Positions 40,701-52,350 of a DNA stretch of 64,000 nt are shown here, one piece after another. A program made the position numbers and the translations under genes. Below the pieces are notes generated by a model that saw nothing but the letters and a program-made list of their open reading frames with translations, did not search any database and had not been told where the DNA came from. The DNA comes from Apostichopus japonicus. Taxonomy: Eukaryota; Echinodermata; Holothuroidea; Aspidochirotida; Stichopodidae. The stretch is taken from the NCBI RefSeq assembly GCF_037975245.1, contig NC_092563.1:13692001-13756000 (forward strand), given 5' to 3'. The first letter of the stretch is position 1. Every line of letters starts with the position of its first letter.

Positions 40701-43700
40701 AACCAATCCCCACCTGCGTAGTTCATTAAATTTATCCAACAGCATCCAGAAAACCTGAGAAAGAACAACATGAGACGACAGTCCTGCTTTGACGGATGTT
40801 TTTGTTGTGTGTTGTATATATCAATGTATTAATGGCCTTTGAGACGGAAGCACTGTTGTTGTGGTGATGAAATGGTGATGAGGTTGGTCGGGAAGGGATG
40901 CGAGGTTGGGAAGGATGAGGGTGAAGGTGGATTGGCTTCAGCCTACATCCTCGAGACTAACTTAAATTCCGTCTTACCTCATCTTATATCAACGCCTCTG
41001 CTACTGTTTGTAGACATTATACCCTCGATACAGAAGTGAAAGTGTTAATTAGTTCGCAATTTTTTGTATGACATTCACCTTGAGTTGGTGAGAGAGAACA
41101 AGAGGTCGGAGAACTTACCAAACTTGGAAATTGGGAATATTTGGTTGATAAAAGCCAGAGCTAACGCCACTGGTCCAGTCTTCCGTCTCACTAAAATCCG
41201 TGCAAACATGGGAGAGCTGTTGATTCAGTCCATAGCAATTGCATTGCAAGGATCCTTCTCCATCAAGCAGATTGCCTCCAGCAATGTGTTCATCCGTACA
41301 ATTATGTTGACTTCCCCAACTACGTCGCCATGACATTCGGTAGGATATTTCAATCTATTGGGAAATTGAAAATGTTCAAAGGAATGTTTCAAGGCATGTT
41401 TGAAAGGTCCCTGTTTCTTTAGTTCTAGCAAAGATGCCGCGTGTACAGTATGGATTCCCCTCGCTTTGTGTTCAGCATCAGAACAAGGTAAATAGATGTT
41501 GAACCTTTTCAACGCGTTTACATTGGACCACGTGCTTGGTATCTCACCTCTCGATTGTGATCACCGAACTGGAAATTGAGCATTGCTTTATAGAAAGAAA
41601 GACGCAAAACTGTAAGTCGTGTCACGTGCATGTACTGTAAATTGTGTCAAATAAAACGCATAACAAACATCAACGGAAATTAAAAGTCACCGCTGATCTC
41701 GGGTCAACACCGAGCTACGTCTACATAACAAATCGAACACCGACGGAGGGATTTGATCCTTTCTCGATCCTAGCCTATCGCGGGGTAACAACCTTGGGGC
41801 CTGATCCACGTTTACACGACAAAACAATCGGATCCAGAGCGTAGGGTTCATTGTCACGATCATGGTCTAACGTAAACGGAGCAATAGTCTCAAAGCCATA
41901 TATAAACCCGGCTCCTTTGCCCACCCGAAGAGCAAGATTTTTTTAAATGAACGATACCTATAATGCAATCAACATTAAGAGAGCCGTTTCGACAGTTGGG
42001 GAAGGGGGGGGGGGGCTGGTAGTGAAAAAACGCACCTGTATAGAGTGCACATCACGAGGAGGTTAGTGGGCTAGTGAACATGTTCTATTTCCAACCCACG
42101 CATCATCGGTTAATCAAATTTTATTTTATGAAAATTTTCATATCGACATTACATTCAAAATTGTTGCAAAATATAAACGTCATATAACCAGGGTCTTACA
42201 TTCATCATTTGTCGAGAGGGATACTGATCGATTTCAAGATCGACTCCGCTTTTTGCGACCGACTGTAGTGACAAGCTGATAAATGGTTTCTAAAAGTAAA
42301 CCAACCAAAAGCGGCAACTTGCTTTATAATAGCATCTGTACACAGTTATTGAATGAGAGCCCAGTCAGAAGTTGCAGCACTGTACTTAAATCTTGCTCGT
42401 TTTGCCGCGATTTTTGAGCGCAACAGAACATTTCAGAGAGATGAATTACACCTACAGTTCTCTGGAATGAGGCTAGTGAGGGTACAGAAGGCGAGTCCCA
42501 GGAAGCTCAAGTGTTCAGATCTTCGTTGTTCTCTCGTAGCAAGTAGTATGTGCGAGAGATATAAAATTCAATATGTATGGAATTGATTGTGTTTTGCGGG
42601 TTTTTTTTCGGAGCAACTTTAAAGCGCAAAAGAACATGTCAGAAAGATGAATTTAATAAGTTATGTGGAAGGTAGTCCAATCCCGGTGCAGTGCAGACGG
42701 TTCATTTGTAGCAATGTGTAATTAAATTTCATTGGAATGTATTCAAAGCCCCTGTGTGGGATTAGGGGGCAAACCTTTCCGAAGTTTAGCATTTTGTTAG
42801 CATAATATACTAAAATAAAACATTACTGTTATTAAACTGTTTATCCATTAATGAGCCTATGTAAGAGAATGTGTACAAGTAAGTTTCCCTGACGTTTCGA
42901 TCCTAGCAGGATCTGCCTCAGAGGCTAACTGACAAGCATAATATATAACTTAAATAATGGAACTTTGGAAGTAAGGGAGGGTCAGTTTTGTTTTATCGCA
43001 GCCGACTGGACAGAAACCGGGGGAGACAAGCATTATGTTGGTAGGGGCGACCACCATTCCCTTTTTTTTTGCCGCCACTGGACTAAGTAACCTTTTCCCC
43101 CTTTATACGGTATATCACAACAGGTATTGACCGAGCATATACATTCTGCTTTGAAAAACATAACATAGACTACATTACTTTCTAACTTGCTAACAAAACT
43201 TATTTACACTGAAGCAAAATAAAAATGGTAATCGAATCACTTTGCTCATTTTAAGTCAGTCGTTCCCGCTGTTAGTTCTTATCAAAAGTACGGGCACATG
43301 CCAACTATTTATCTCTATGCACTAGAAAAGTACAAACAGTTACTGGAACGTTACCCCTCCCCCCCCCCCCTCTCTCTCTCTACTACCCCAAGCGAATCCC
43401 TCCGTCGCTACTACCACCATGAATATACTTATTCTAGTGCATGGGCCCGTGCAAAGAAAAGTGGAAATATTTAAAGCAAAACGATGGTTAGGTATTTATC
43501 CAACCAGCAAATAATAACGCTTACAACATAACGTATAGAAGAAAAACTAAAAAACATAAAGAGCAAACGACGTAATTAAAACAAATTAACAAATTCATTT
43601 ACCTGTGGAATGTTGCTTTGATGACTATTTGGTATAGGGTCGACAGGTCGCCAGGTAATGAGACCTCCTCTGAAATGAGATGCCTCTGTCTCACCGATCG

Positions 43701-43743
43701 AAACTGAAAGCGCAAGTAACAGGATGACCCAAGGAGCAGACAT
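28562..43743 (-). CDS. Gene B: complete multi-exon ZP-domain type I membrane protein
   Basis: Exons in transcript order: 43603-43743, 41119-41354, 40576-40754, 39505-39596, 36933-37207, 35802-35963, 33957-33997, 33249-33340, 32084-32348, 31367-31641, (31285-31289 proposed), 30355-30726, 30062-30176, 29093-29267, 28562-28749. All introns are GT/AG and the phases agree. The junction 31367/30726 closes only if the proposed 5-nt exon is used, giving about 870 residues. Order: signal peptide, HFRGG start, SWRRSWGSQH and CTDFSETEDW, DTGRINSSP, ADPDGDDVRC, ITWDTTGLSVG, then the ZP domain from CGPTSFQIDIP, a RYRR site, one membrane helix and a 20-residue tail. ZP domains polymerise into extracellular coats such as egg envelopes or epithelial matrix. 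The N-terminal module resembles large invertebrate extracellular proteins known to me only as uncharacterised. The role in this animal is unknown. Confidence 0.85.
29093..31641 (-). CDS. Gene B exons encoding the ZP domain
   Basis: Exon 31367-31641 starts with a Thr-rich linker and then opens ZP-N with LRCGPTSFQIDIPRKLV, followed by NPGCM and LTGCGNQYT. Exon 30355-30726 carries SNTVVN, the IPFTCEYDRSK hydrophobic strand and LEIHLRSCRATPSP of ZP-C. Exon 30062-30176 adds CGANNAAVRV and FEISSFRFRRD. Exon 29093-29267 gives VWVHCEVIVCDV, SECRRGC and the basic site RYRR, typical of the consensus cleavage site after ZP-C. The conserved cysteine pattern is present. The junction between the first two exons is one reading frame off unless an extra 5-nt exon is used. 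Confidence 0.85.
31285..31289 (-). CDS. Proposed 5-nt micro-exon of gene B
   Basis: The sequence TACCG lies between an AAAAAG acceptor and a GTAAGG donor inside the intron 30727-31366. Adding these five bases between the phase-0 donor at 31367 and the acceptor at 30726, which needs phase 2, restores the frame (TYRFYSNT). The acceptor has a poor pyrimidine tract. A base error in the assembly or an unusual donor are alternatives. Confidence 0.3.
32084..33340 (-). CDS. Gene B exons 8-9: last part of the N-terminal module
   Basis: Exons 33249-33340 and 32084-32348 encode PPPEIITIRPGNG, then VARPSRSTMISL, and later CGIESAAIDDPNQLTFF. The phase is 0 between the exons and 1 at the exit. They link the cysteine-rich module to the Thr/Pro-rich linker in front of the ZP domain. 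Both splice donors and acceptors are canonical. Confidence 0.75.
32791..32862 (+). repeat. 12-14-bp minisatellite in gene B intron
   Basis: Five to six units of (A)GGCCATATAGC(A) in the intron between exons 33249-33340 and 32084-32348. Confidence 0.85.
33009..33240 (+). mobile_element. tRNA-derived SINE in gene B, ending at a splice donor
   Basis: The A box TTAGCTCATTGGTTAACG, a good anticodon stem (GCCTT with AAGGC) and the B box AGTTCGAGTCAC form the head. A body follows and an AAAAAATAAA tail ends at about 33240. The donor of gene B exon 33249-33340 occupies 33241-33248, so the element touches it. It is antisense to the gene. Confidence 0.6.
33957..33997 (-). CDS. Gene B exon 7: 41-nt micro-exon
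   Basis: A TTTTGCTCTCAG acceptor precedes 41 bases and a GTAAGT donor. The exon encodes SFGAQTCITLITG. It is needed to connect the phase-2 donor at 35802 to the phase-1 acceptor at 33340, and it supplies the cysteine plus ITL pattern expected at this place in the module. A weaker donor three bases earlier (exon end 33960) would also keep the frame. Confidence 0.7.
34659..35670. mobile_element. TTAA-flanked non-autonomous DNA transposon (1.0 kb) in intron 6 of gene B
   Basis: Same family as 37676-38929: GGAATTGTCTGGTG at the left, CCAGACAATTC at the right, TTAAA flanks at 34654-34658 and 35671-35675, and shared interior stretches such as the segment after TTTCTTCTTGTAGAAATCTG. It lacks the internal duplication. 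It sits between exons 35802-35963 and 33957-33997. The corresponding intron of gene A is outside the window. Confidence 0.8.
35802..41354 (-). CDS. Gene B exons 2-6: cysteine-rich N-terminal module
   Basis: Exons 41119-41354, 40576-40754, 39505-39596, 36933-37207 and 35802-35963 join in frame. The motifs come in the order I associate with an uncharacterised invertebrate extracellular family: a beta-strand-like IEISYRMSWRR, paired cysteines in the QHNC...LQCNC stretch, CTDFSETEDW, GCCWINL, DTGRINSSP, VADPDGDDVRC, GVSIEIMDFATP, a C...P.F...C segment, and SPPGM. NST/NGT sequons are present. The role is probably extracellular ligand or matrix contact. This is family memory, not a database result. 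Confidence 0.75.
37676..38929. mobile_element. TTAA-flanked non-autonomous DNA transposon (1.25 kb) in intron 4 of gene B
   Basis: The ends are inverted repeats: GGAATTGTCTGGTGG at the left, CCACCAGACAATCC at the right. They are flanked by TTAAA on both sides. The matching place in gene A (729-733) has a single TTAAA and no insert, so the borders are direct. The target site suggests a TTAA-specific (piggyBac-like) mechanism, by inference. There is no transposase. An internal direct duplication of about 280 bases (near 38140-38400 and 38420-38680) creates an incidental 158-codon reading frame at 38146-38622. Confidence 0.85.
39222..39409 (+). mobile_element. tRNA-like SINE, copy 2 (intron 4 of gene B)
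   Basis: Same element. The head is 39222-39288, the B box is the consensus GGTTCGATTCC, and the tail is shorter. Confidence 0.55.
42399..42719 (+). repeat. Same direct repeats in intron 1 of gene B
   Basis: Counterpart of 4314-4633. Confidence 0.6.
42820..42931 (-). mobile_element. Penelope-like terminus with hammerhead-like core, copy 2
   Basis: Same motif at 42891-42925, here with a perfectly paired stem (GATCCT/AGGATC) before CGAAACGTC. Confidence 0.42.
43603..43743 (-). CDS. Gene B exon 1: signal peptide and module start
   Basis: The exon encodes 47 residues beginning MSAPWVILLLALSVSIGETEA. This has a short polar start, a leucine-rich core and small residues before a likely cleavage near position 21. 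The mature chain would begin SHFRGG. The start codon was chosen because it gives a signal peptide, has A at -3, and lies 113 bases below a TATA box. It ends in CAG followed by a GTAAAT donor, phase 0. An out-of-frame upstream ATG at 43815-43817 overlaps it. Confidence 0.82.
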
Positions 43744-43855
43744 CTTGTTTCTCTGACGTTAATTTTGGCTCCTTTCTTAGAATGATGAAAATAATTTGAC
43801 GTTGATGATATGAACATCGAGTTGAAGTTTGAAGGTTAATCGGAAGCTTTCCCCA

Positions 43856-43863
43856 TATTTATA
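43856..43863 (-). promoter_or_regulatory. TATA box of gene B
   Basis: TATAAATA on the minus strand lies 113 bases upstream of the exon 1 start codon, a natural core-promoter distance for a short 5' leader. Transcription would begin near 43830. Confidence 0.6.
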
Positions 43864-44734
43864 GTAAAACTTCCGACCTAAGGATTAAGGGCTAACTGAT
43901 GGCGACTCTGCTTTATTTACACAAACAGATGGCTGCATTGCTAAAGGATTTTTTTTTAAATCTATTATATCGTTTACTTTTTAACTGCACAGAAATGATA
44001 AGAGCGTTTGCTCTTTCCAGTATTCTAACAATCCCGGACCTCGTCAAACCTTGACGATGTTTCATATCGTTTTTTATCAGACGCCACTTCAAGCTGGAGG
44101 CTCCTTTTTTTCGAGGTAAATATCCCAGGTTATCAAATGTAATTATAGGCTTTTAGGTCAATAAAATTTGGGTATTTCCACCCTCCGCATTCGGCATACT
44201 TCATGAACTTTGCTCCCAATTTTGCAATCAGTTGATTGGGATCTGCGATATATTATTATTAGTTTTTTAGTGTTTAGTCATGCACTGATAATCGACGTGT
44301 TCTTTTTTTTGTGGTTTATATGTAAGGGTGTTAGCCACTGAAAATAAAGATTGTTCTTGATCAGAGAACTCTGGATTTGGTGTGATGACCAAACACAGAG
44401 CAAGACACATAAAAAATGGAAAACTCAACTGGATTGATCAAATGAAATTATAATTATGAATAACAAACAATAAACAGCTGATCTGGGCCCAGTCAAAGAA
44501 TTAAATAAAACAACTTACAGTCGTGAGGTGCGCACCCAAAATATAAGGAAATAAACTTAATTTAAAAGTCTGTTCTGGTGAGTTGGCCTGCTGGTGACAT
44601 CAAGTACAGATCTTCCACGACATCGGATCTTCCACGACATCAGTATAGTTGAACAGAATAAATGGTATAATGAATGTCCGATCCCAACAAAATAGTATCT
44701 TTTAATTAATAAGCATTAGAGTCCCAGGCTATCC

Positions 44735-44895
44735 TTCAGTAAAATAATGTCAATATCCTTTGTAGTAAAATAATGTCAGTTATAACAAATGGTGTCCCGG
44801 AATATCCTTTATGGTAAAATAATATCCTCTAAGTAAATAATATTCTTTATAGTAAATAATATCCTTTATAGTAAAATAGTGTCCCATACTGTCAG
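44735..44895 (+). repeat. AT-rich ~20-bp tandem repeat, copy 2
   Basis: Counterpart of 6645-6805. Confidence 0.6.
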
Positions 44896-47576
44896 GTGAA
44901 TATCACTCCTTCCATAAAATAAAAAGGACTACAGTAACTTGAACTTTGTAAATTAAGGTTTAAAACAATCTATCCAGCATTAAAACTATATTTCTCCTCT
45001 TTTGCAACTGTCTTGCTCAGATACTCATGGCCAACTGCCTAACTCCCTATACCCTCACAAAACTCCTTTGTTCCTAAAATATATACACACAGACCCCATT
45101 TCCTGTGAGGGCTAATTTCCAGGAAGAACAAAGATAGTTGCTTAGCAACCCAGAAGAGGTAGCAGTGTAAGAGGTGTTAATCCCACCCTTTTGCTGCCAC
45201 AGACAACATACAAATATACTGTACAAATGTATAGCCCTCTGTACAGTGAGCACTGCACAGTGCACTAATAAACTAAAGTAAAACTATGGTACAAAAGAAA
45301 CTTTATGTAAGAGCTGACCATCTTACATATATATTGTGTTTAGGCAGACGGTCGATACCCCTTAATGTTACCAAAATCAATTCCATGTCGGGGAGGATAA
45401 GAGCTCAAGGGTTGATCGTATACGACCGCAATTTGTCTTAGATCTGAACATGAAATATCATGACTGTCTTAAGTAAAAGAAAAAAATAGTTCTATATATT
45501 CGATCTAGAGTTCTAGATTCCCTCTCTATACATGATATTTGAAGAAACTCGTTGTCCTCCTGCCCAAACAAATACATCAGGGCCATGGAAGATGGTCAGA
45601 TCGAAGATTGCCAAGACAGCCGTCCCCACCCCCCCCCCTTGTACAATCTACGTCACAAGAGTGATTGAAGACCGTATTACTGCGGTGCGCAGACAAGAAT
45701 AAACATGAAATATACCTACTTGTGATTTGCATATAGGCTTGTTGGAACTACATTTTGTAGGATATATCAACATAACAGATAGATAAATGCGCATATCACG
45801 ATACTTTTTAAGGGTCACCAAACTAGTTTTTTCGGCCCGCCAAAACTTCGGGAAAAGGGATGCCTGTGGAAACATGGAATATCGTGAACATAACATAACA
45901 CCTTTACACACGCTTTTTCATTTCTAGTGCCGGCACTGTCCCTAACCCATTTTCCTGTTACACCAAGACATATTTTAGACGCCCTAATTAAATCCTCCTG
46001 ATAATTAACTGGTATATTTCATTATTTTCAACATCCAATCATAACAAAGAACGATGGTGACTAACAACATACCAAACAAGTCACTTCAGTAGGTCTATTT
46101 ACGACTAATTTGTAACACAATTGTTACGTTTTCATGCGGACATACACAGCTCTTGTTGTGGTATGGCATATCTATAACTTCGGAGCAATATAGATGATGT
46201 TTATGACGTCAACGTAGATTCGAATATAAGATACACACTTCAACAGCATTGGTGAAGATGGTTACGAAGCCATGTAATATATAGAGATTGTCAACAACAA
46301 AAAATCAATTAAAACATATTCATTTTATGAAAATTAAAATTATGCCGAATCTCAATAGAACCAATTCAAAACATTAATCGTGACGTAACCACTAGTTCGA
46401 CACGGCAGAAAATATCTCACAAAAAATGGATGGTTTAATAACAGTGTATATCTATTTTAGAAGAAAAGAACGAAGATTACATTATAAGAATAAGATTTGT
46501 TAAAACAAACTGTGTTTAAAAGGAATGGTGAAGACTTTTTACTGTTATGTTGTACACTGTCTTGTTAGTTTAAGACAACATTAATACTATATAACACAAC
46601 TTGTGTGACTGGGTTTATTGTTATGTCAAGTCATTAATGTGCTGAACCCCTGTCATTGAATAGTGAACATTTACCTTCCAACTGTTCCAGTGTTCACACG
46701 AAGTCAATCAAAGTCTGAACTCAGATCCGCATCCTCGTTTATCTTCAAGATAAACCGAAATTGTAGTTTCAAAGTAAAGACAGTTTTATGTGGGTCCCTC
46801 TCCCCTTTTTTAATTTTTTTTCTTCTTCGTGATTCTGGTTTTGACGACTTTTTTAGTCTGGCGTTGACAAATATAATTAGCAATATAGTAACAAGGAACA
46901 AACAACGGTAGTAAATAAACCTCGCAAGAAAATTATCTCTATCACTGGGTTAAATCTATTTAACTTAAAAGCATTTATTTAGCTTGTTTTGTTTTTTACA
47001 TCTGGGATAACATTTGCACTCAGAGACAATATATTCTTTAATATTCATAATCCGTGAACAATGGTTCGACAACCATACAATTTCGAGTAGACTTTGACAA
47101 CCATTTTAAGTATAGTATCATTCAACAAAGCTGACACACTGTATGGTTGAAGTTAACCTCGCTAACAGACACGCCTCAGCCATTGGTTAATTCTACTATC
47201 TGTACTAGTCAGTTATTTGTGCGGTATATGGGAGAGCCTTTCTGTCATGGCTCTGACGGGGGTAAAAGAGGTGGATGGGATGTTGGTTCTATGGGGTAAT
47301 AACGTGGCCGCAACAAAAATAAAACGTTACAGAAATGACGAACATGAAGTAGCATTGTTTATACAACACCTAATTGTATTCTGGTCATTTGATTGGTCAA
47401 TTGCTCGTTGATTGCATGCAAAATCCGCTCTATTCCACTCTATGAAATAGAACCATTGGTTATACCTTTTTGGTAGAACTTTTTTCAATGGTAAGAGAGC
47501 AGAGAAACCTGTCTGTTCAAAACAATCTGTTGCATGAGTGCATTTTACTCATCTTAATATAATATGTTGTATGAAA

Positions 47577-48113
47577 CAAATAATGAATGGTTTCCATTCG
47601 TTCAATAGTGCAAATATTTCAGTCGTTGAAAGATGTAATTTGTTCCATTCAAGTCGGCTGCGTCTCGTTGAATGGAACATTCCATCTTTCAACTCATGAA
47701 ATATTTGCACTATTGCACTCATAACCAGTGGCGTAGGAAGGTACTTTTGAGTGGGGGGGCTGAAGACTGATGGCCGGCCTGGGGGAGGGGTCTAAGGGGA
47801 GGGGTGTCCCCTCCCCTTTGGAATTTTTTGCATTTCCAGGTAGCCTCAGATGCAATTTGGTGCAATATAGCACACTTCAACCCACCCACTCCATTTTGTA
47901 AACTTAATTTTGTATTTTCACCAGGTCTTAGATGCAATTTGGTGCTCCAAATGAGATTTTTTTTCTCATTTGGAAATGAAAAAGGGGTTTTCTGACCTGC
48001 GAAGCGGGGGGGGGCGGAATGATACTTCCGCCCCTCCACATTTTTCACTGGGGGGGCTGGCGCCCCCCAGCCCCCCGGTTCCTACGCCCTTGCTCATAAC
48101 CATTCATTATTTG
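47577..48113. mobile_element. Fold-back element, copy 2, interrupted by the hAT MITE
   Basis: Same arms as 9485-9646, with the right arm split by the 367-bp hAT element plus its 8-bp duplication. Confidence 0.75.
47726..48092. mobile_element. hAT-type MITE, 367 bp, 8-bp target duplication
   Basis: The element starts CAGTGGCGTAGGAA and ends TTCCTACGCCCTTG, imperfect inverted repeats of the hAT type. CTCATAAC occurs on both sides (47718-47725 and 48093-48100) but once in copy 1, so it is an 8-bp target duplication. The interior has G- and C-runs and no transposase. It landed in the right arm of the fold-back element. Confidence 0.88.
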
Positions 48114-48495
48114 TATAATGATCAACATGTATACCTGGTCATGTGACTGAGAATGGAGTCGATTTGGCTTCTTGTCTTACTGAGCAGTGTAGCTGAGTGA
48201 CATTCTATGGTCTGGGATTCTCGCGGATAGAATGCAAACATTGTTATGTTTTCCAATCCCAGAATTCCGTTTGCAAATTCATTTCGTTTCATTCGGAGAC
48301 TGGAAAGTAAACTGACTTATGCTTTTCAAGAAATGTCTCACGAATAAAAAGGAGGGAAAAAATAGTTAACAGAACTGATACACCCTTAGCTCCAGTACCC
48401 TGACATAGTGACTGTAAGCACGTGATTATCACTGCTTCCTATAAAAAAAATCGATAGAGTCATGACGAAGTCCACTGTTATGACACACTCTCATA

Positions 48496-48543
48496 CCCAG
48501 CCCCAGCTCCAAGCCCCAGCGCCAGCCCCAGCCCAAGCCCGAG
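48496..48543 (+). repeat. CCCCAG hexamer-like repeat, copy 2
   Basis: Counterpart of 10027-10078. Confidence 0.7.
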
Positions 48544-49239
48544 ACCATTGTGACTAATATTATGACCATGTTATATGCGGTATCGCGGTTTCTTTGAAAG
48601 GATACCGTAGATTATATATTGTACATGTCATTGTAATGCAAATGCATTCTAATCCCTAATAACAGGACGATAGTGTTGGTTTTTCCCTTCTCTTTCATCA
48701 CAGAACGCAACAGTATAAGACAATATATCAGTGATTAACCTTATCTTTGGTGTCGGTCTGTGTTAAACTTTACCACCTTTAATTGACTAACTTATCGTGT
48801 GTCCTTTGTTATTTTGTTTTTACATATTATGTAAACAGATAAGCTCTTATTCAAGAAAATATTTGTCACTATTGGCCATATCTTGTTCAAATATTAGAAC
48901 GTGCCGTTTGCTTTGCAGGTATATACGCGCCTAGAGTCAGTTAGCGTAAACACACAATAGGATACAGAACACCTTTTTTATGTCTTTTCCCCTTTCAAGA
49001 TTCATATTATATAAGTACTTTCCTTCCAATTATGGGTAGAGATTCATTTCAACAAAATCCGTGATACCACTCTAAGTCATGATGTGGAAGAGTCATGAAA
49101 GATAGAGCCTACATGGACACGTAAAAAACCAATCAACTTGACCCACTGTCAACCCCAGTCCTCGTACATGGAGACTGTAACCATGTGATAGTGATGTTGT
49201 TACTACGTCAATTGTGTATCACGATTCACATGGAAAAGG

Positions 49240-49269
49240 AATATATACATGTATATATAAAAATATATA

Positions 49270-49346
<77 letters not shown>

Positions 49347-49364
49347 GATACATATATATATATA

Positions 49365-49441
<77 letters not shown>
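49240..49441. repeat. (TA)n microsatellite, copy 2, first tract
   Basis: Longer than the matching tract at 10772-10931. Confidence 0.95.
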
Positions 49442-49444
<3 letters not shown>

Positions 49445-49659
49445 CCGTGAATTTTCACTGTCGCATGGGGGATCGAGACATCTTGTTCTTTCCGATCAAT
49501 TTTAAAGACATTAATAAATGATTTTATCAAACAAACTCTTAAAAGCATACAACTGGTATTGCCTTGATATTTCACGACACACATTGGGCGATTTGAAAAA
49601 CATTAACTACAATAATGACGAAACATGAATAAACCTTCCATTTGCACATCAATCGAATG

Positions 49660-49661
<2 letters not shown>
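49442..49661 (+). repeat. Dispersed repeat, member 1, copy 2
   Basis: Counterpart of 10932-11150. Confidence 0.7.
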
Positions 49662-49697
<36 letters not shown>

Positions 49698-49732
49698 GAA
49701 AAACATATATATATATATATATATATATATTC
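49662..49732. repeat. (TA)n microsatellite, copy 2, second tract
   Basis: Counterpart of 11151-11232. Confidence 0.95.
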
Positions 49733-50950
49733 ATGTTACACATGATTTTGGTTAAAATTTCGTTTGCGATCAACTGTGTCTACTGTTTTGCGCATGATCT
49801 TAGCCGATACGCCGAGATTATAACAAGATCACGATTTCAAGCTTGGAGTAAACTTACATTAACACTAAACGTATACGGAGAGCTGTGGAGTAACAAGGTA
49901 CTGAGTCTTTACGATTACAAAATATGTATCCCGTAGTCTAAAACTAAACAACGGTAGCAATGTGTGTTCATACATATGCATACTGAAAATATTTTGTAAA
50001 TTACATCATTAATATGCATACAAACGGGCTGCCTCAAAGTAGAATGTGCGATTCAGTATTCTTAAGACCAACGGAACGTTTTGGATTATGATCTCTTAGT
50101 ACTATAGTCTATCCAACGGGTACTGGCTTGAGACAGAAAATATATAAGTACATAACTTAACCCGTGGTTTTTGACCACAAAATAACAGTCCTGTCTAGTT
50201 CGTAAGTGAAACAACTATACAGGACGAGTTACTGTCATATGTACTCAACTTCACTATATCAAATTGTTCTTCTTGAGGTTCATTGACAGGTAAAGTTAAA
50301 TTTGAATCTGAATCTGAAAAGAAAGTAAACAGACCATCAACCTTTGAGATTCTTTGTGATAAAATTATATCTTTAACGATAAAAAACTCTGTGATTTGCA
50401 CTTTGACAGACATAGTTACGCAATACAAGTATAGTATAGGGAAATTCGGCGCTAGCTGCTTTCGAAGGGCGGTGACGACAAAGGTCTGATGTAGATTTTT
50501 GAGTTCACCAAACAGTCATACTTGGCACATTGCAGTCTTGGGGAAACATATAGTGTAGAAGGTCGGTGGGGAAAGGGTTGTGGATGGGTTGTATATTTTT
50601 ACTTCGTATATAAACAAAGCAGAACAAATTTTTACCCTAAATTTAATGTCTCTATATTAGGTCTGAAATAGAACGGGCAGGGTCGATTGAAATACTCGGT
50701 GCCTCAACTTTAGGAATCGTAAAGAGTTCCAATGATATGTCAGGATGGATGGAGAGCTCTTACATTCAGAACCGTAATATGAGTTGCATATTTGTTAACC
50801 TTAAAGAAACAACAATTACTGCCATCCTCATCGGCATATATGATAGAGCGAAATGTCAGTAAAAATTTGACAAAAACAGATAAGAAAAATATTCATTCGT
50901 TTTGAAAATATCATAGATTTTTGTGTTCCTTCCTTCACTCGCAAGACAGG

Positions 50951-50966
50951 AGACTTGATCAAGTCT
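50951..50966. repeat. 16-bp perfect palindrome, site 1, copy 2
   Basis: Counterpart of 12452-12467. Confidence 0.7.
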
Positions 50967-52350
50967 AAATGTGACATCATCGAGCTACATGTGCTTCATT
51001 TTTTCTTATGTTTTTCTTTATTTATTACATAACCTAATGAGTAAAAGGTTAAGGAGTCAATACTGTTACCAATTGACCTTGGAAATTTGAAAAGACAAGG
51101 AAAGAGAAAGTATAACAGGTTTAAGATCCTAGTGGCACTGTGACGTCACAGATTTACAAAATGACAGCCTCCGTTGTTGTTGTTCGAAAAGTTTCTCTGT
51201 CTTTTAATCTATGATTGTTGGATTGTTGGCTTTATTTCTCCTTGAACTTTATCTGTACCTTTATCGATTGGACTCGCGGTCAAGTGTAAACTTAGATGGG
51301 AAAATTCCAGTCTACTTATCAATAAGTATACAGGGGTAATCATGTCTGGGCCTTCAAAACGGCATGGTGAAGGTTATCGTTAATCTTTCTTTAGTCTAAG
51401 TAAGTCAAACGAATTACCAACAATATATCATCCCGCCGATTCCCGTTCTTGATAAAGCAGCATTCAGTTTAAATATATGACTTTTTTTCATACGTATCAT
51501 TGATCTTGTCTTTCATTCATTGTAACAATCGAACACATCGTCCCCGTTATGGCGGAGTGACGAATGTGCAAAAAGTGCGTTTTGAGAAAACGCGCTCTAA
51601 AGATTTTCACATTCTGACTTAAATGTATCTTAATTAAAAAAGGATTTTTTTTTACTGAAAAGTGTTGTCAATATATTAAATAAACCAAAAAAAAGACATC
51701 AAAGTAGTCATTTTTGTGTAAACAATATTCGTCGTTATGTCATGTCATTTTTCAGTTAATCTTAGACATTCGTCACACATTCCCTATGCTAGAACTGGCT
51801 ATGACTAATATTCGTCTTTTTTTGGGTGTAGTAGGGTACACCGTAAATTTTCACTGTCACATGGGGAAAGGTGGTGTGGAGGGAGGGGGGGGGTAGGTCA
51901 AATAACCTTAGAATAGAAGAAACTAATCGAAGGGTGGTACATTTATTTTAAAATGAATGCCCACGATTTACTACAATGTATTAAACAGACAAACACATTG
52001 CATGGGTTATGCACATATATCAACAACATGGTTTAGTATGTTTTTCTTCGGTGGCATGGAGGGGGTTGGGTATGGTGAGGGTAGAGGGTAGAGAGGGCAA
52101 GGAGAGCCGATTGCTGATAAGTAAATGTAGAAGTTGAAAAAGATGGATTTAATTTAGAAGTCATGTTGTTCGTGTTAATTTAACGTTGTTGCGAAAATCC
52201 GTTACGTCTACTTAATACAACGTTCCCCTATGACATTAGTCTATCTTAAAATAAACATTACTGAACCTCTACAGGAATTCGTAACCACGTATCTAGGTTC
52301 ATTTATCCATTACGATATTAATTAATATTTCCGAATGCGGTTCAGTGATG

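Noticed and set aside
49273-49584. 103-codon Tyr/Ile-rich frame
   Set aside because: Translation of a TA microsatellite.
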